From Streptomyces griseoloalbus (GTDB taxonomy: Bacteria; Actinomycetota; Actinomycetes; Streptomycetales; Streptomycetaceae), in NCBI GenBank assembly GCA_014650015.1, contig BMUD01000028.1:31471-95470 (forward strand): DNA of 64,000 bases. Direction: 5' to 3'. Of the stretch, positions 5,927 to 14,469 are shown in pieces (within the stretch, counting starts at the first letter, position 1; the number at the start of each line of letters is the position of its first letter). The notes beneath the pieces were generated by a model. That model made no database searches. It had not been told where the DNA came from and saw only the letters and a list, made by a program, of their open reading frames with translations. The position numbers and the translations under genes were made by a program.

Positions 5927-8380
5927 CTAGACCGGGCCCGCCACCACCGACACCGTCTTCGCCAGGGACACGCCCGAACCGTCCCGGCGCGGGTCGGGTT
6001 CCGGGAGGTCCACCGCGGCGCCGTTCTTCTGCGCGGCACGGGCCGGGGTCGGGCCGGCCCAGGCCAGGGACAGACAGTCCTCGCCCTTCAGGAACCGCTG
6101 GCAGCGCACGCCGCCGGTGGCCCGGCCCTTGCGCGGGAACTGGTCGAACGGGGTCACCTTGGCCGTCGTCTGCACGGAGTCGTCCAGCGTGCCGCGCGAG
6201 CCCGCGACCGTGAACACCACCGCGTCCGCCGCAGGATCCACCGCCGTGAACGTGATGACCTTCGCGCCCTCGGTGAGCTTGATACCCGCCACACCGCCGG
6301 CGGGGCGGCCCTGCGGGCGCACCTGCCCTGCCTGGTAGCGCAGCAACTGCGCGTCGTCGGTGATGAAGACCAGGTCCTCCTCGCCCGTGCGCAGCTCGAC
6401 CGCGCCGACGATCCGGTCGCCCTCCTTGAGCGTGATGACCTCCAGCTCCTCCTTGTTGGAGGGGTAATCGGGCACCACGCGCTTGACGACGCCCTGTTCC
6501 GTGCCGAGCGCCAGGCCGGGCGACGACTCGTCGAGCGTGGTCAGACACACCACCTGCTCGTCGTCCTCCAGCGACACGAACTCGGCCAGGGGCGCCCCGC
6601 CCGAGAGGTTCGGCGTCGGCATCGTCTCCGGGAGCTGCGGGAGGTCCACGACGTTCAACCGGAGCAGGCGGCCGGCCGAGGTGACGACACCGATCTCGCC
6701 GCGGGCCGTCGCCGGTACCGCCGAGACGATCACGTCGTGCTTCACGCGCTTGGCGCCGGCGGCATCGGCGAGCGGTTCGTCGGTCGCCGTACGGGCCAGC
6801 AGACCCGTGGAGGACAGCAGTACGCGGCACGGGTCGTCCGCCACCTGCAGCGGCACGGCGGCGGGGACCCCGGCCGACTCCAGCAGGAGCGTACGACGGT
6901 CGTTGCCGAACTTCTTCGCCACCGCGGCGAGTTCGGCCGAGACCAGCTTGCGCAGCTCCGCGTCCGAGTCCAGGATCCGGGTCAGCTCCTCGATCTCCGC
7001 GTTCAGCCGGTCCTTCTCCGCCTCCAGCTCGATCCGGTCGTACTTGGTGAGGCGGCGCAGCGGTGTGTCCAGGATGTACTGGGTCTGGACCTCGCTGAGG
7101 GAGAAGTGCTCGATCAGACGCTGCTTGGCCTGCGCGGAGTTCTCGCTGGAGCGGATGAGGCGAATGACCTCGTCGATGTCCAACAGGGCCGTCAGCAGAC
7201 CCTCGACCAGGTGAAGCCGGTCGCGCCTCTTGGTGCGGCGGAACTCCGAACGCCGGCGTACGACGTTGAAGCGGTGGTCGAGGTAGACCTCCAGGAGTTC
7301 CTTGAGGCCCAGGGTGAGGGGCTGGCCGTCCACCAGCGCCACGTTGTTGATGCCGAAGGACTCCTCCATCGGCGTCAGCTTGTACAGCTGCTCCAGCACC
7401 GCTTCCGGCACGAAACCGTTCTTGATCTCGATGACCAGACGCAGACCGTGCTCGCGGTCGGTGAGGTCCTTGACGTCGGCGATGCCCTGGAGCTTCTTCG
7501 ATCCGACGAGGTCCTTGATCTTGGCGATCACCTTCTCGGGGCCCACCGTGAAGGGCAGCTCGGTGACGACCAGACCCTTGCGGCGCGCCGTCACGTCCTC
7601 CACCGTGACCGTCGCGCGGATCTTGAATGTGCCGCGGCCCGTCTCGTACGCGTCCCGGACGCCGGAGAGGCCGACGATCCGCCCGCCGGTGGGCAGGTCG
7701 GGGCCCGGGACGTGCTTCATCAGGGCGTCGAGGTCGGCGTTGGGGTGCCTGATCAGGTGGCGTGCGGCCGCGACGACCTCGCGCAGGTTGTGCGGCGGCA
7801 TGTTGGTGGCCATACCGACGGCGATGCCCGAAGCGCCGTTGACCAGGAGGTTCGGGAAGGCGGCGGGTAGCGCCACCGGTTCCTGCTCCTGGCCGTCGTA
7901 GTTGGGCGCGAAGTCGACGGTGTCCTCGTCGATGGACTCCGTCATCAGGCTCGTGGCCTCGGCCATGCGGCACTCGGTGTACCGCATGGCGGCGGGCGGG
8001 TCGTCATTGCCCAACGAGCCGAAGTTGCCGTGGCCGTCGACCAGCGGGACGCGCATCGAGAACGGCTGGGCCATGCGTACCAGGGCGTCGTAGATCGACG
8101 CGTCGCCATGGGGGTGCAACTTGCCCATGACCTCGCCGACGACGCGGGCGCACTTCACGTAGCCGCGCTCCGGCCGCAGCCCCATCTCGTTCATCTGGTA
8201 GACGATGCGGCGGTGCACCGGCTTGAGGCCGTCGCGCGCGTCCGGCAGGGCGCGCGAGTAGATGACCGAGTACGCGTACTCGAGGAAGGAGCCCTGCATC
8301 TCGTCGACGACGTCGATGTCGAGGATCCTCTCCTCGTACGAGTCGTCGGGCGGCGGGGTCTTCGTGCTGCGGCGGGCCAT
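5927..8380 (-). CDS. parC: DNA topoisomerase IV subunit A (GyrA/ParC family)
   Basis: An 817-residue type IIA topoisomerase A subunit, which cuts and rejoins DNA to decatenate chromosomes with a ParE partner encoded elsewhere. The start ATG 8378-8380 follows an AAGGAG site. The breakage-reunion domain is complete: LPDARDGLKPVHRRI near residue 46, the quinolone-region motif HPHGDASIYDAL near 89, and catalytic Tyr134 in AAMRYTECR. The C-terminal half forms the six-blade GyrA-type beta-propeller repeats. The gyrase-specific QRRGGKG-like GyrA-box is not seen, which favours topoisomerase IV over gyrase. Its TAG stop lies in the right-hand CTAG of the IS. The same product is sometimes annotated as a second gyrase A. 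Confidence 0.9.
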   Translation of the reverse strand: MARRSTKTPPPDDSYEERILDIDVVDEMQGSFLEYAYSVIYSRALPDARDGLKPVHRRIVYQMNEMGLRPERGYVKCARVVGEVMGKLHPHGDASIYDALVRMAQPFSMRVPLVDGHGNFGSLGNDDPPAAMRYTECRMAEATSLMTESIDEDTVDFAPNYDGQEQEPVALPAAFPNLLVNGASGIAVGMATNMPPHNLREVVAAARHLIRHPNADLDALMKHVPGPDLPTGGRIVGLSGVRDAYETGRGTFKIRATVTVEDVTARRKGLVVTELPFTVGPEKVIAKIKDLVGSKKLQGIADVKDLTDREHGLRLVIEIKNGFVPEAVLEQLYKLTPMEESFGINNVALVDGQPLTLGLKELLEVYLDHRFNVVRRRSEFRRTKRRDRLHLVEGLLTALLDIDEVIRLIRSSENSAQAKQRLIEHFSLSEVQTQYILDTPLRRLTKYDRIELEAEKDRLNAEIEELTRILDSDAELRKLVSAELAAVAKKFGNDRRTLLLESAGVPAAVPLQVADDPCRVLLSSTGLLARTATDEPLADAAGAKRVKHDVIVSAVPATARGEIGVVTSAGRLLRLNVVDLPQLPETMPTPNLSGGAPLAEFVSLEDDEQVVCLTTLDESSPGLALGTEQGVVKRVVPDYPSNKEELEVITLKEGDRIVGAVELRTGEEDLVFITDDAQLLRYQAGQVRPQGRPAGGVAGIKLTEGAKVITFTAVDPAADAVVFTVAGSRGTLDDSVQTTAKVTPFDQFPRKGRATGGVRCQRFLKGEDCLSLAWAGPTPARAAQKNGAAVDLPEPDPRRDGSGVSLAKTVSVVAGPV

Positions 8381-9359
8381 CGCTGCCGGCTCCTTGCTGA
8401 AGCATGTGACGGGATCTGACGCGGACCATTGTGGACCGTCGCACTGACAAGCGGGACCAGGACCAGGCTCCGGCCGTCCGACGCGGCCGGGTGGCCACGG
8501 CGCGAAGCAGGCTACGCGCACCCGCGACCGATCCAACGCGCGGGACCGGCGGGACCGTTCCACAGCCGATGCGGAGTCACCCTGCGACCGGCGCGTGGGG
8601 GCTCGACGGTTCGGTGCGACGACGCGGAGTCCGGCGCGGGCGCTCGGGGCCCGTGCGGGTGACGCCATCACCGAGGTGGGTGGAACCGGCGTGGGTCGCG
8701 CTGTGGTCGGGGGCCCCGGAGGATGCCAGGGGCGGGTGCGCGAGGCCGGCGGTTCCGGGCCGGGGGGCGAGAGGCCCCGTGCCGGGACTTCGAGCGGTCC
8801 CGCGCGTGATCCGAGGTCCTCGCTGCGTGATCGGCGGTGCTCTTCGCGTGATCCGCGGTGCTCTGTGCGTGTTCCACGGTGCTCTTCGCGCGTTCCGCGG
8901 TGCTCTGTGCGTGTTCCACGGTGCTCTTCGCACGTTCCGCGGTGCTCTGTGCGTGTTCCACGGTGCTCTTCGCACGTTCCGCGGTGCTCTGCACGTGATC
9001 AACGGTGCCCAGGGCCTGGTCCCGGGTGCTCCACGCCTGATCCACAGCGCTCCCAGCTTGATTCCCGGTGCCCTGCGCGTGACGCGAGGCCCCGCGCGTG
9101 GCGCGAAGGCCCCGCGCGGGATGCCGCGCTGTCCGCGGGGGAGGTGCGGCCCGCCGGGATGCGGCGTCCGGTGCGGGACGCGGGGACGCCCCCTGTGACC
9201 CATGGGTCACCCGCGCACCACTTCCCCCATCAGGTTCTCGCTCTCGGCGTACCTGGCCCGGGCCGGGAACTTCGCGGGTGCTCCGCGCGCTTGCATACAG
9301 TGGCAGGACCGGCAGAAACGGCGGTATCGACGACCGCCTCCGCGATCGAAGGGACGTAC
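8381..9359. other. Long intergenic region between parC and the M16 peptidase operon
   Basis: Almost 1 kb between divergently transcribed genes, unusually long for this genome segment. The only structured content found is the 21-bp repeat array. The rest is very GC-rich with open frames on both strands that lack ribosome-binding sites and typical codon bias. The promoters of parC and of the peptidase operon must lie here, but no clear -35/-10 pair was recognised. Confidence 0.6.
8806..9078. repeat. Array of 13 tandem 21-bp repeats
   Basis: Thirteen adjacent 21-bp units with a core close to GTGTTCCACGGTGCTCTTCGC. The middle units alternate in two forms, giving a higher-order 42-bp repeat; outer units decay. 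Because 21 is divisible by three, every frame shows 7-residue repeats. The minus strand reads a hydrophilic heptad (STAERAK/STVEHAQ) inside a possible 180-codon frame at 8668-9210. That frame has no clear ribosome-binding site and weak third-position GC bias, so coding is doubtful. 21 bp is also two helical turns, compatible with a phased protein-binding array. Confidence 0.85.
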
Positions 9360-10733
9360 ATGCCCATGGGTCACACGGCCACAGCCCAGGCAGGCTCCGG
9401 CGGCCTGACAGCGACCGAGCACCGCCTGGCCAACGGCCTGCGCGTGGTGCTCTCCGAGGACCACCTGACCCCGGTCGCCGCGGTGTGCCTCTGGTACGAC
9501 GTGGGTTCGCGTCACGAAGTCAAGGGACGTACCGGCCTGGCTCACCTTTTCGAGCACCTCATGTTCCAGGGGTCCGCCCAGGTGAAGGGGAACGGCCACT
9601 TCGAGCTGGTCCAGGGCGCCGGCGGCTCCCTCAACGGCACCACCAGTTTCGAGCGCACCAACTACTTCGAGACCATGCCCGCCCACCAGCTGGAGCTCGC
9701 CCTCTGGCTGGAGGCCGACCGCATGGGCTCCCTGCTGACCGCCCTGGACGACGAGTCCATGGAGAACCAGCGGGACGTCGTCAAGAACGAGCGCCGCCAG
9801 CGGTACGACAACGTCCCCTACGGCACGGCCTTCGAGAAGCTGACCGCGCTCGCCTACCCGGAGGGCCACCCGTACCACCACACGCCCATCGGCTCGATGG
9901 CGGACCTGGACGCGGCCACCCTGGAGGACGCCCGCGCGTTCTTCCGCACGTACTACGCGCCGAACAACGCCGTGCTCTCCGTCGTCGGCGACATCGACCC
10001 GGAGCAGACGCTCGCCTGGATCGAGAAGTACTTCGGCTCCATCCCGCCCCACGACGGCAAGCCCGCGCCGCGCGATGGAACGCTGCCCGACGTCATGGGC
10101 GGCCAGCTGCGCGAGATCGTGGAGGAGGAGGTCCCCGCGCGTGCGCTGATGGCCGCCTACCGGCTGCCGGAGGACGGCACGCGCGCGTGCGACGCGGTGG
10201 ACCTGGCCCTCACCGTCCTCGGCGGCGGCGAGTCCTCCCGGCTCTACAACCGGCTGGTACGGCGCGACCGCACGGCCGTGGCCGCCGGCTTCGGCCTGCT
10301 GCGGCTGGCCGGAACGCCCTCCCTGGGCTGGCTGGACGTGAAGACGTCCGGCGACGTGGAGGTCCCGGTCATCGAGGCCGCCATCGACGAGGAGCTCGCC
10401 CGGTTCGCCGCGGAGGGCCCCACGGCCGAGGAGATGGAGCGCGCCCAGGCCCAGCTGGAGCGCGAGTGGCTGGACCGGCTCGGCACGGTAGCGGGCCGCG
10501 CCGACGAACTGTGCCGGTACGCCGTGCTGTTCGGTGACCCGCAGCTCGCCCTGACCGCCGTACAGCGTGTCCTGGAGGTGACGGCGGAGGAGGTGCAGGA
10601 GGTGGCCAAGGCACGCCTGCGCCCCGACAACCGCGCGGTACTCGTCTACGAGCCGGTCGCCGCCGAGGCAGAGGACACCGAGGAAGCCGCCGCAGTCGCC
10701 GGCACCGACGAGAACGAGGAGGCGGCGAAGTGA
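9360..10733 (+). CDS. M16 family zinc metallopeptidase, catalytic subunit
   Basis: A 457-residue pitrilysin/processing-peptidase family protein. The inverted zinc motif HLFEH (HxxEH, residues about 62-66) and a downstream glutamate region (ENQRDVVKNERRQRYDN) give the zinc ligands and catalytic Glu. The C-terminal half carries the second, non-catalytic M16 domain with a GGESSRLYNRLVRRDR motif. ATG 9360 follows GAAGGGA; another ATG lies 6 bases later. The stop overlaps the GTG of the next gene by 4 bases, so the two are translationally coupled and probably form a heterodimer like other bacterial two-gene M16 enzymes. The substrate is unknown. The acidic, alanine-rich tail is not part of the family fold. 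Confidence 0.9.
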   Translation: MPMGHTATAQAGSGGLTATEHRLANGLRVVLSEDHLTPVAAVCLWYDVGSRHEVKGRTGLAHLFEHLMFQGSAQVKGNGHFELVQGAGGSLNGTTSFERTNYFETMPAHQLELALWLEADRMGSLLTALDDESMENQRDVVKNERRQRYDNVPYGTAFEKLTALAYPEGHPYHHTPIGSMADLDAATLEDARAFFRTYYAPNNAVLSVVGDIDPEQTLAWIEKYFGSIPPHDGKPAPRDGTLPDVMGGQLREIVEEEVPARALMAAYRLPEDGTRACDAVDLALTVLGGGESSRLYNRLVRRDRTAVAAGFGLLRLAGTPSLGWLDVKTSGDVEVPVIEAAIDEELARFAAEGPTAEEMERAQAQLEREWLDRLGTVAGRADELCRYAVLFGDPQLALTAVQRVLEVTAEEVQEVAKARLRPDNRAVLVYEPVAAEAEDTEEAAAVAGTDENEEAAK

Positions 10734-12118
10734 CCGAGCTCGCCACGATGGACTTCCACCCGCAGCCGCAGGCGGGCGAGGCCAAGCCCTGGGCCTTCCC
10801 GGCCCCCGAGCGCGGCACGCTGGACAACGGCCTGACCGTGCTGCGCTGCCACCGCCCCGGCCAGCAGGTCGTCGCCGTCGAGATGCTCCTCGACGCGCCC
10901 CTGGAGGCCGAGCCGGCCGGTCTCGACGGTGTCGCCACGATCATGGCGCGGGCCTTCTCCGAGGGCACCGACAAGCACTCCGCCGAGGAGTTCGCGGCCG
11001 AACTGGAGCGCTGCGGCGGCACCCTGGACGCGTACGCCGACCACCCCGGCGTCCGCCTCAGCCTGGAGGTCCCGGCCTCACGGCTCGCCAAGGGCCTCGG
11101 GCTGATCGCCGACGCCCTCAGGGCGCCCGCCTTCGCCGACAGCGAGGTCGAACGGCTCGTCCGCAACCGTCTCGACGAGATCCCGCACGAGCTGGCGAAC
11201 CCCTCCCGCCGGGCCGCGAAGGAGCTCTCCAAGGAGCTGTTCCCGGCGAGCTCGCGCATGTCGCGCCCGCGCCAGGGCAGCGAGGAGACGGTCACCGGCA
11301 TCGACTCCGCGACCGTACGCGCCTTCTACGAGCAGCACGTCCGCCCCGCCACGGCGACCGCGGTGGTCGTCGGTGACCTCACCGGCGTGGACCTGGACGC
11401 GCTGCTCGGCGACACCCTGGGCACCTGGACCGGCTCCGCGGGCCGGCCGCGCCCCATTCCGGCCGTGGTCGCCGACGACACCGGCCGGGTCGTGATCGTG
11501 GACCGTCCCGGCGCCGTCCAGACGCAGCTGCTGCTCGGCCGTATCGGTCCCGACCGGCACGACCGTGTGTGGCCCGCCCAGGTGCTCGGCACGTACTGCC
11601 TCGGCGGAACCCTCACCTCGCGTCTGGACCGCGTCCTGCGCGAGGAGAAGGGCTACACCTACGGCGTACGGGCGTTCGGGCAGGTCCTCAGGTCCGCCCC
11701 GGACGGCACGGGTGCGGCACTGCTGGCCATCAGCGGCTCCGTCGACACCCCGAACACCGGCCCCGCCCTGGACGACTTGTGGACGGTGCTGCGCACCCTC
11801 GCCGCGGAGGGGCTCACCGACGCCGAACGCGACGTCGCCGTGCAGAACCTGGTCGGCGTGGCGCCGCTCAAGTACGAGACCGCCGCGGCCGTCGCGAGCA
11901 CCCTGGCCGACCAGGTCGAGCAGCACCTGCCCGACCACTACCAGGCCGATCTGTACCGGCAGTTGGCCGCGACCGGCACCGTGGAGGCCACCGCGGCGGT
12001 CGTGAACGCCTTCCCGGTGGACCGTCTGGTCACCGTCCTCGTCGGGGACGCGGCGCAGATCAAGGCGCCCGTCGAGGCCCTCGGGATCGGTGAAGTCACC
12101 GTCGTGACGGCCGAGTAG
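10730..12118 (+). CDS. M16 family peptidase-like protein, non-catalytic subunit
   Basis: A 462-residue M16 homolog starting at a GTG that overlaps the previous stop (GTGA). Where the partner has HxxEH, this protein reads TDKHSAEEFAAELE, so the zinc site is lost. It retains the C-terminal substrate-gripping motif with Arg and Tyr (TLTSRLDRVLREEKGYTYGVRA). This division of labour, one subunit with zinc and one with the R/Y pair, is the known design of heterodimeric M16 peptidases. Together with the overlapping gene it should form one enzyme. A hairpin shortly after the stop probably ends the operon. Confidence 0.88.
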   Translation: MTELATMDFHPQPQAGEAKPWAFPAPERGTLDNGLTVLRCHRPGQQVVAVEMLLDAPLEAEPAGLDGVATIMARAFSEGTDKHSAEEFAAELERCGGTLDAYADHPGVRLSLEVPASRLAKGLGLIADALRAPAFADSEVERLVRNRLDEIPHELANPSRRAAKELSKELFPASSRMSRPRQGSEETVTGIDSATVRAFYEQHVRPATATAVVVGDLTGVDLDALLGDTLGTWTGSAGRPRPIPAVVADDTGRVVIVDRPGAVQTQLLLGRIGPDRHDRVWPAQVLGTYCLGGTLTSRLDRVLREEKGYTYGVRAFGQVLRSAPDGTGAALLAISGSVDTPNTGPALDDLWTVLRTLAAEGLTDAERDVAVQNLVGVAPLKYETAAAVASTLADQVEQHLPDHYQADLYRQLAATGTVEATAAVVNAFPVDRLVTVLVGDAAQIKAPVEALGIGEVTVVTAE

Positions 12119-12146
12119 CGAGGCGCGCGGGCGCACGCGCGCGTGG

Positions 12147-12180
12147 GGCCCTGGTGACACGAGAGTCATCAGGGCCTCGT
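12147..12180 (+). terminator. Rho-independent-type terminator after the M16 operon
   Basis: GGCCCTGGTGAC pairs with GTCATCAGGGCC (12 bp with one G-U type pair) around a 6-base loop and is followed by TCGTT. It lies about 30 bases after the stop of the second M16 gene and before the riboswitch. Confidence 0.65.
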
Positions 12181-12319
12181 TATGTCCGAATTGAGGCGGA
12201 GGCTGCCTGTCTGCCCTGTGGGATGCGCTACAAAAACCGGGATCTGTTTGAGGAAGGGAAGACCTCCCGCTTAGCGTCTTCCGGGCTGTTCGTCGGGCAG
12301 TGCGCCGCATCCGCGGCAG

Positions 12320-12478
12320 CGGACAGCCATCGCCGAGTCCCCGTACGGCGCGAGCCAGGGGAGCCGGGGACCCACCTGTAGTCCCTGGGGTGAATCGGAC
12401 GCCCGCGCGTGTCGCGAGGGAGTCCGTAGGAGACCTTCCTGCTCCGAACCCGTCAGCTAACCCGGTAGGCGAGAGGGA
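12320..12478 (+). ncRNA. c-di-AMP riboswitch (ydaO/yuaA motif)
   Basis: The conserved blocks of the ydaO motif appear in order: AGCCGGGGACCCACC, then GGGGTGAATCGG, then GTAGGAGACCTTCCTGC, then CCGAACCCGTCAGCTAAC and CGGTAGGCGAGAGGGAAG. It ends about 20 bases before the M23 peptidase start. In Streptomyces this class sits before cell-wall hydrolase genes and turns them down when c-di-AMP binds. The terminator or anti-terminator partner was not resolved. Confidence 0.93.
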
Positions 12479-12498
12479 AGGAAAGGACCAGCCTGTAC

Positions 12499-13272
12499 AT
12501 GGCGTTCACCCGCGCCTCCGGGAAGCACCGCCGTCCCAGCCGGACACAGCGTGGCACCGCCCGTGCGGCGGGCGTCGCGGCGCTCGCCACCACCGGCGTC
12601 GTCGGCTCCCTCACGGCCCCCGCGCTGGCCGCCGAACCGGCCGCCGCGCAGACCGGTCTCACGCCCGTCGTCACCCTGGGCGACGTGGTCGCCGACCGGA
12701 TCGACGCACAGGCGGCCGCCCAGCACGAGGCCGCACGAGAGGCCGCCGAGGCCGCCGCGCGGAAGGCCGCCGAGGAGGCCGCGCGCGAGAAGGCCGCCGA
12801 GGAGGCCGAGAGGGTCCGCGCGGAGAAGGAGCGCGCCGCGCGTGAGGCCGAGCGCAAGCGCCTCAACACCTTCGTCTCCCCGATCCCCGGCTCCTACGTG
12901 TCGACCGGCTACAAGAGCGGCGGCGCCGTCTGGTCCTCCGGCAGCCACACCGGTGTCGACTTCCACGCCGCGAGCGGCACCCCCGTCCAGTCGGTCGGCA
13001 TCGGCACCGTCGTCGAGGCCGGCTGGGGCGGCTCGTACGGCAACCAGGTCGTCATCAGGATGAACGACGGCACGTACACCCAGTACGGTCACCTGTCGTC
13101 CATCGGCGTCTCGGTGGGCCAGCAGGTCACCGCCGGCCAGCAGATAGGCCTCTCCGGCGCGACCGGGAACGTCACGGGCGCGCATCTGCACTTCGAGGCC
13201 CGCACGACCGCCGAGTACGGCTCCGACATCGACCCCGTCGCCTACCTCCGCGCGCACGGCGTGAACCTCTGA
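12499..13272 (+). CDS. Secreted M23 family metallopeptidase (LytM-type cell-wall endopeptidase)
   Basis: A 257-residue exported protein. Residues 1 to about 44 form a twin-basic N-terminus, hydrophobic core and ALAAEP cleavage region. Residues about 70-120 are an Ala/Glu/Arg-rich coiled coil. The M23 domain fills the C-terminus, with zinc ligands in SHTGVDFH (HxxxD) and in GAHLHFEART (HxH). Such enzymes cut peptide cross-links in peptidoglycan during growth or spore germination. The gene is headed by a c-di-AMP riboswitch, so its expression should fall when c-di-AMP is high. The ATG lies 20 bases after the riboswitch with GGAAAGGA upstream at a longish spacing. A strong hairpin follows. Confidence 0.92.
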   Translation: MAFTRASGKHRRPSRTQRGTARAAGVAALATTGVVGSLTAPALAAEPAAAQTGLTPVVTLGDVVADRIDAQAAAQHEAAREAAEAAARKAAEEAAREKAAEEAERVRAEKERAAREAERKRLNTFVSPIPGSYVSTGYKSGGAVWSSGSHTGVDFHAASGTPVQSVGIGTVVEAGWGGSYGNQVVIRMNDGTYTQYGHLSSIGVSVGQQVTAGQQIGLSGATGNVTGAHLHFEARTTAEYGSDIDPVAYLRAHGVNL

Positions 13273-13321
13273 CACATGCGGGCGCCGGCCGCCGACGTGG
13301 CGGGCGCCCTCGCTTCCCGTG

Positions 13322-13346
13322 GCCCCGGCTCCCGAGCCGGGGCTTT
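13322..13346 (+). terminator. Terminator after the M23 peptidase gene
   Basis: GCCCCGGCTC and GAGCCGGGGC form a perfect 10-bp stem, with loop CC as written or a larger loop with 8 bp paired. TTT follows. It lies 50 bases past the peptidase stop. Confidence 0.75.
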
Positions 13347-13484
13347 CGGCGTTTCAGGGGGCCGCTTGTCCAAAAAATACTCATGGATTCCGGACCTCCG
13401 TCGGAAAATCCCGCTGATTGCAATAGAGTCACGGAACACACGTCAATCTTCGACGTTTCACGGGGATTAAGCCGGAGGTCGGTC

Positions 13485-14189
13485 ATGCGTATTCCCGCGC
13501 ACTCGGTGTGCACGGCGATCCGGGACGACATCGTCGCGGGTGTCTACGAGCGCGGAAGCCGGCTCACGGAGGAACTCCTCGCCCGCCGGTACGGCGTCTC
13601 CCGCGTCCCCGTCCGGGAGGCCCTGCGCACCCTGGAGGCCGAGGGTTTCGTGGTGACCCGGCGGCATGCGGGGGCGTGCGTCGCGGAACCCACCGAGCAG
13701 GAGGCCGCCGACCTGCTGGAGATGCGCCTGCTCCTCGAGCCGCTCGGCGCCTCCCGCGCGGCCCAGCGCCGCACCGAGGCCCATCTGAAGGTGCTGCGCG
13801 GTCTGGTCCGGCTGGGGCAGGAACGCGCCCGTCAGGGCAACAGCGACGACCTGCGCTCCCTGGGCGGCTGGTTCCACGAGACGCTCGCCCAGGCCTCCGG
13901 CAGCCCGGCGCTGGCGTCGGTGCTGACCCAGTTGCGGCACAAGATCGCCTGGATGTACGCCAGCGAGGGGCCGCTCGACCCGGTCGAGTACTGGGCGGAA
14001 CACGGCGCGATCGTGGACGCCGTGGCGCGCGGCGACGGCGAGCGCGCGCGGGCCGTCACGGCGCTGCACACCGAGCGCGCGAGCGCCGCGCACCGCCTGC
14101 GTTTCGCCCTGGGTGCCGATCGCGCCGGCCGCACGGATCGTGTGAGGAACTCGCAACATCCCGTAAACATGCCGAGTCTGCGGCATTAA
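13485..14189 (+). CDS. GntR-family transcriptional regulator (FCD/FadR subfamily)
   Basis: A 234-residue regulator. The N-terminal winged helix shows the GntR pattern: AIRDDIVAGVYERGSRLTEE, then YGVSRVPVREALRTLEAEG, ending in a V-T-R-R wing. The C-terminal all-helical FCD domain (EMRLLLEPLGASRAAQ, later ALHTERASAAHRLRF) would bind an unknown carboxylate-type metabolite, usually through a metal held by Asp/His residues. ATG 13485 follows GGAGG. Upstream, GGATTCCG and CGGAAAATCC (about 13386-13412) make an imperfect dyad that could be its own operator. The target genes are unknown; the convergent HPr gene is only a neighbour. Confidence 0.88.
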   Translation: MRIPAHSVCTAIRDDIVAGVYERGSRLTEELLARRYGVSRVPVREALRTLEAEGFVVTRRHAGACVAEPTEQEAADLLEMRLLLEPLGASRAAQRRTEAHLKVLRGLVRLGQERARQGNSDDLRSLGGWFHETLAQASGSPALASVLTQLRHKIAWMYASEGPLDPVEYWAEHGAIVDAVARGDGERARAVTALHTERASAAHRLRFALGADRAGRTDRVRNSQHPVNMPSLRH

Positions 14190-14358
14190 CACAAGGGCCG
14201 TATACAAAGAAGAGCAATCGGTTCCGACGCCATTCCGCTGCCCTTTTCCAAGCGCGCGGCGAATTCGCCACCGCATGCTTTTCGCGTGCCCGCACGGAAA
14301 TCGCGGCCAAGCGGGCAAGAGTGCAAGGGAATGAATCAGGCGGACCCGGTGGGCCGGG

Positions 14359-14430
14359 GAAAACGACGGAGCCGCGCCGCCCGAAAACGACGGAGCCGCG
14401 CCGCCCGAAAACGACGGAGCCGCGCCGCCC
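14359..14430. repeat. Three perfect 24-bp tandem copies of a terminator arm
   Basis: The unit GAAAACGACGGAGCCGCG plus CCGCCC occurs three times without a mismatch (14359-14382, 14383-14406, 14407-14430). Each copy contains CGGAGCCGCG, which can pair with the single CGCGGCTCCG at 14442-14451. One arm of the ptsH terminator and its U-tract has therefore been triplicated. Confidence 0.9.
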
Positions 14431-14454
14431 GAAAGGGACGACGCGGCTCCGCGG
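14412..14454 (-). terminator. Terminator of ptsH with alternative 3' arms
   Basis: On the minus strand CGGAGCCGCG (14451-14442) pairs with CGCGGCTCCG (14424-14415), a perfect 10-bp stem, followed by TCGTTTTC. The next two repeat copies supply two more identical 3' arms, each with its own TTTT. Confidence 0.8.
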
Positions 14455-14469
14455 CTGTCACACGGGGGC

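Larger units (their letters stand above)
14190..14469. other. Intergenic region between gntR-type gene and ptsH
   Basis: 280 bases between convergent genes. The left half is less GC-rich than its surroundings and begins with a small hairpin, ATGCCG-N6-CGGCAT (about 14169-14186), overlapping the end of the regulator gene. The right half is a tandem repeat joined to the ptsH terminator. No gene is supported. Confidence 0.6.

Noticed and set aside
8806-9078. Repeat array considered as CRISPR
   Set aside because: Units are directly adjacent with no spacers, and no cas genes are present.
8668-9210. Heptad-repeat protein on the minus strand of the array
   Set aside because: No ribosome-binding site, weak codon bias, and similar 7-residue repeats appear in all frames because the unit is 21 bp.
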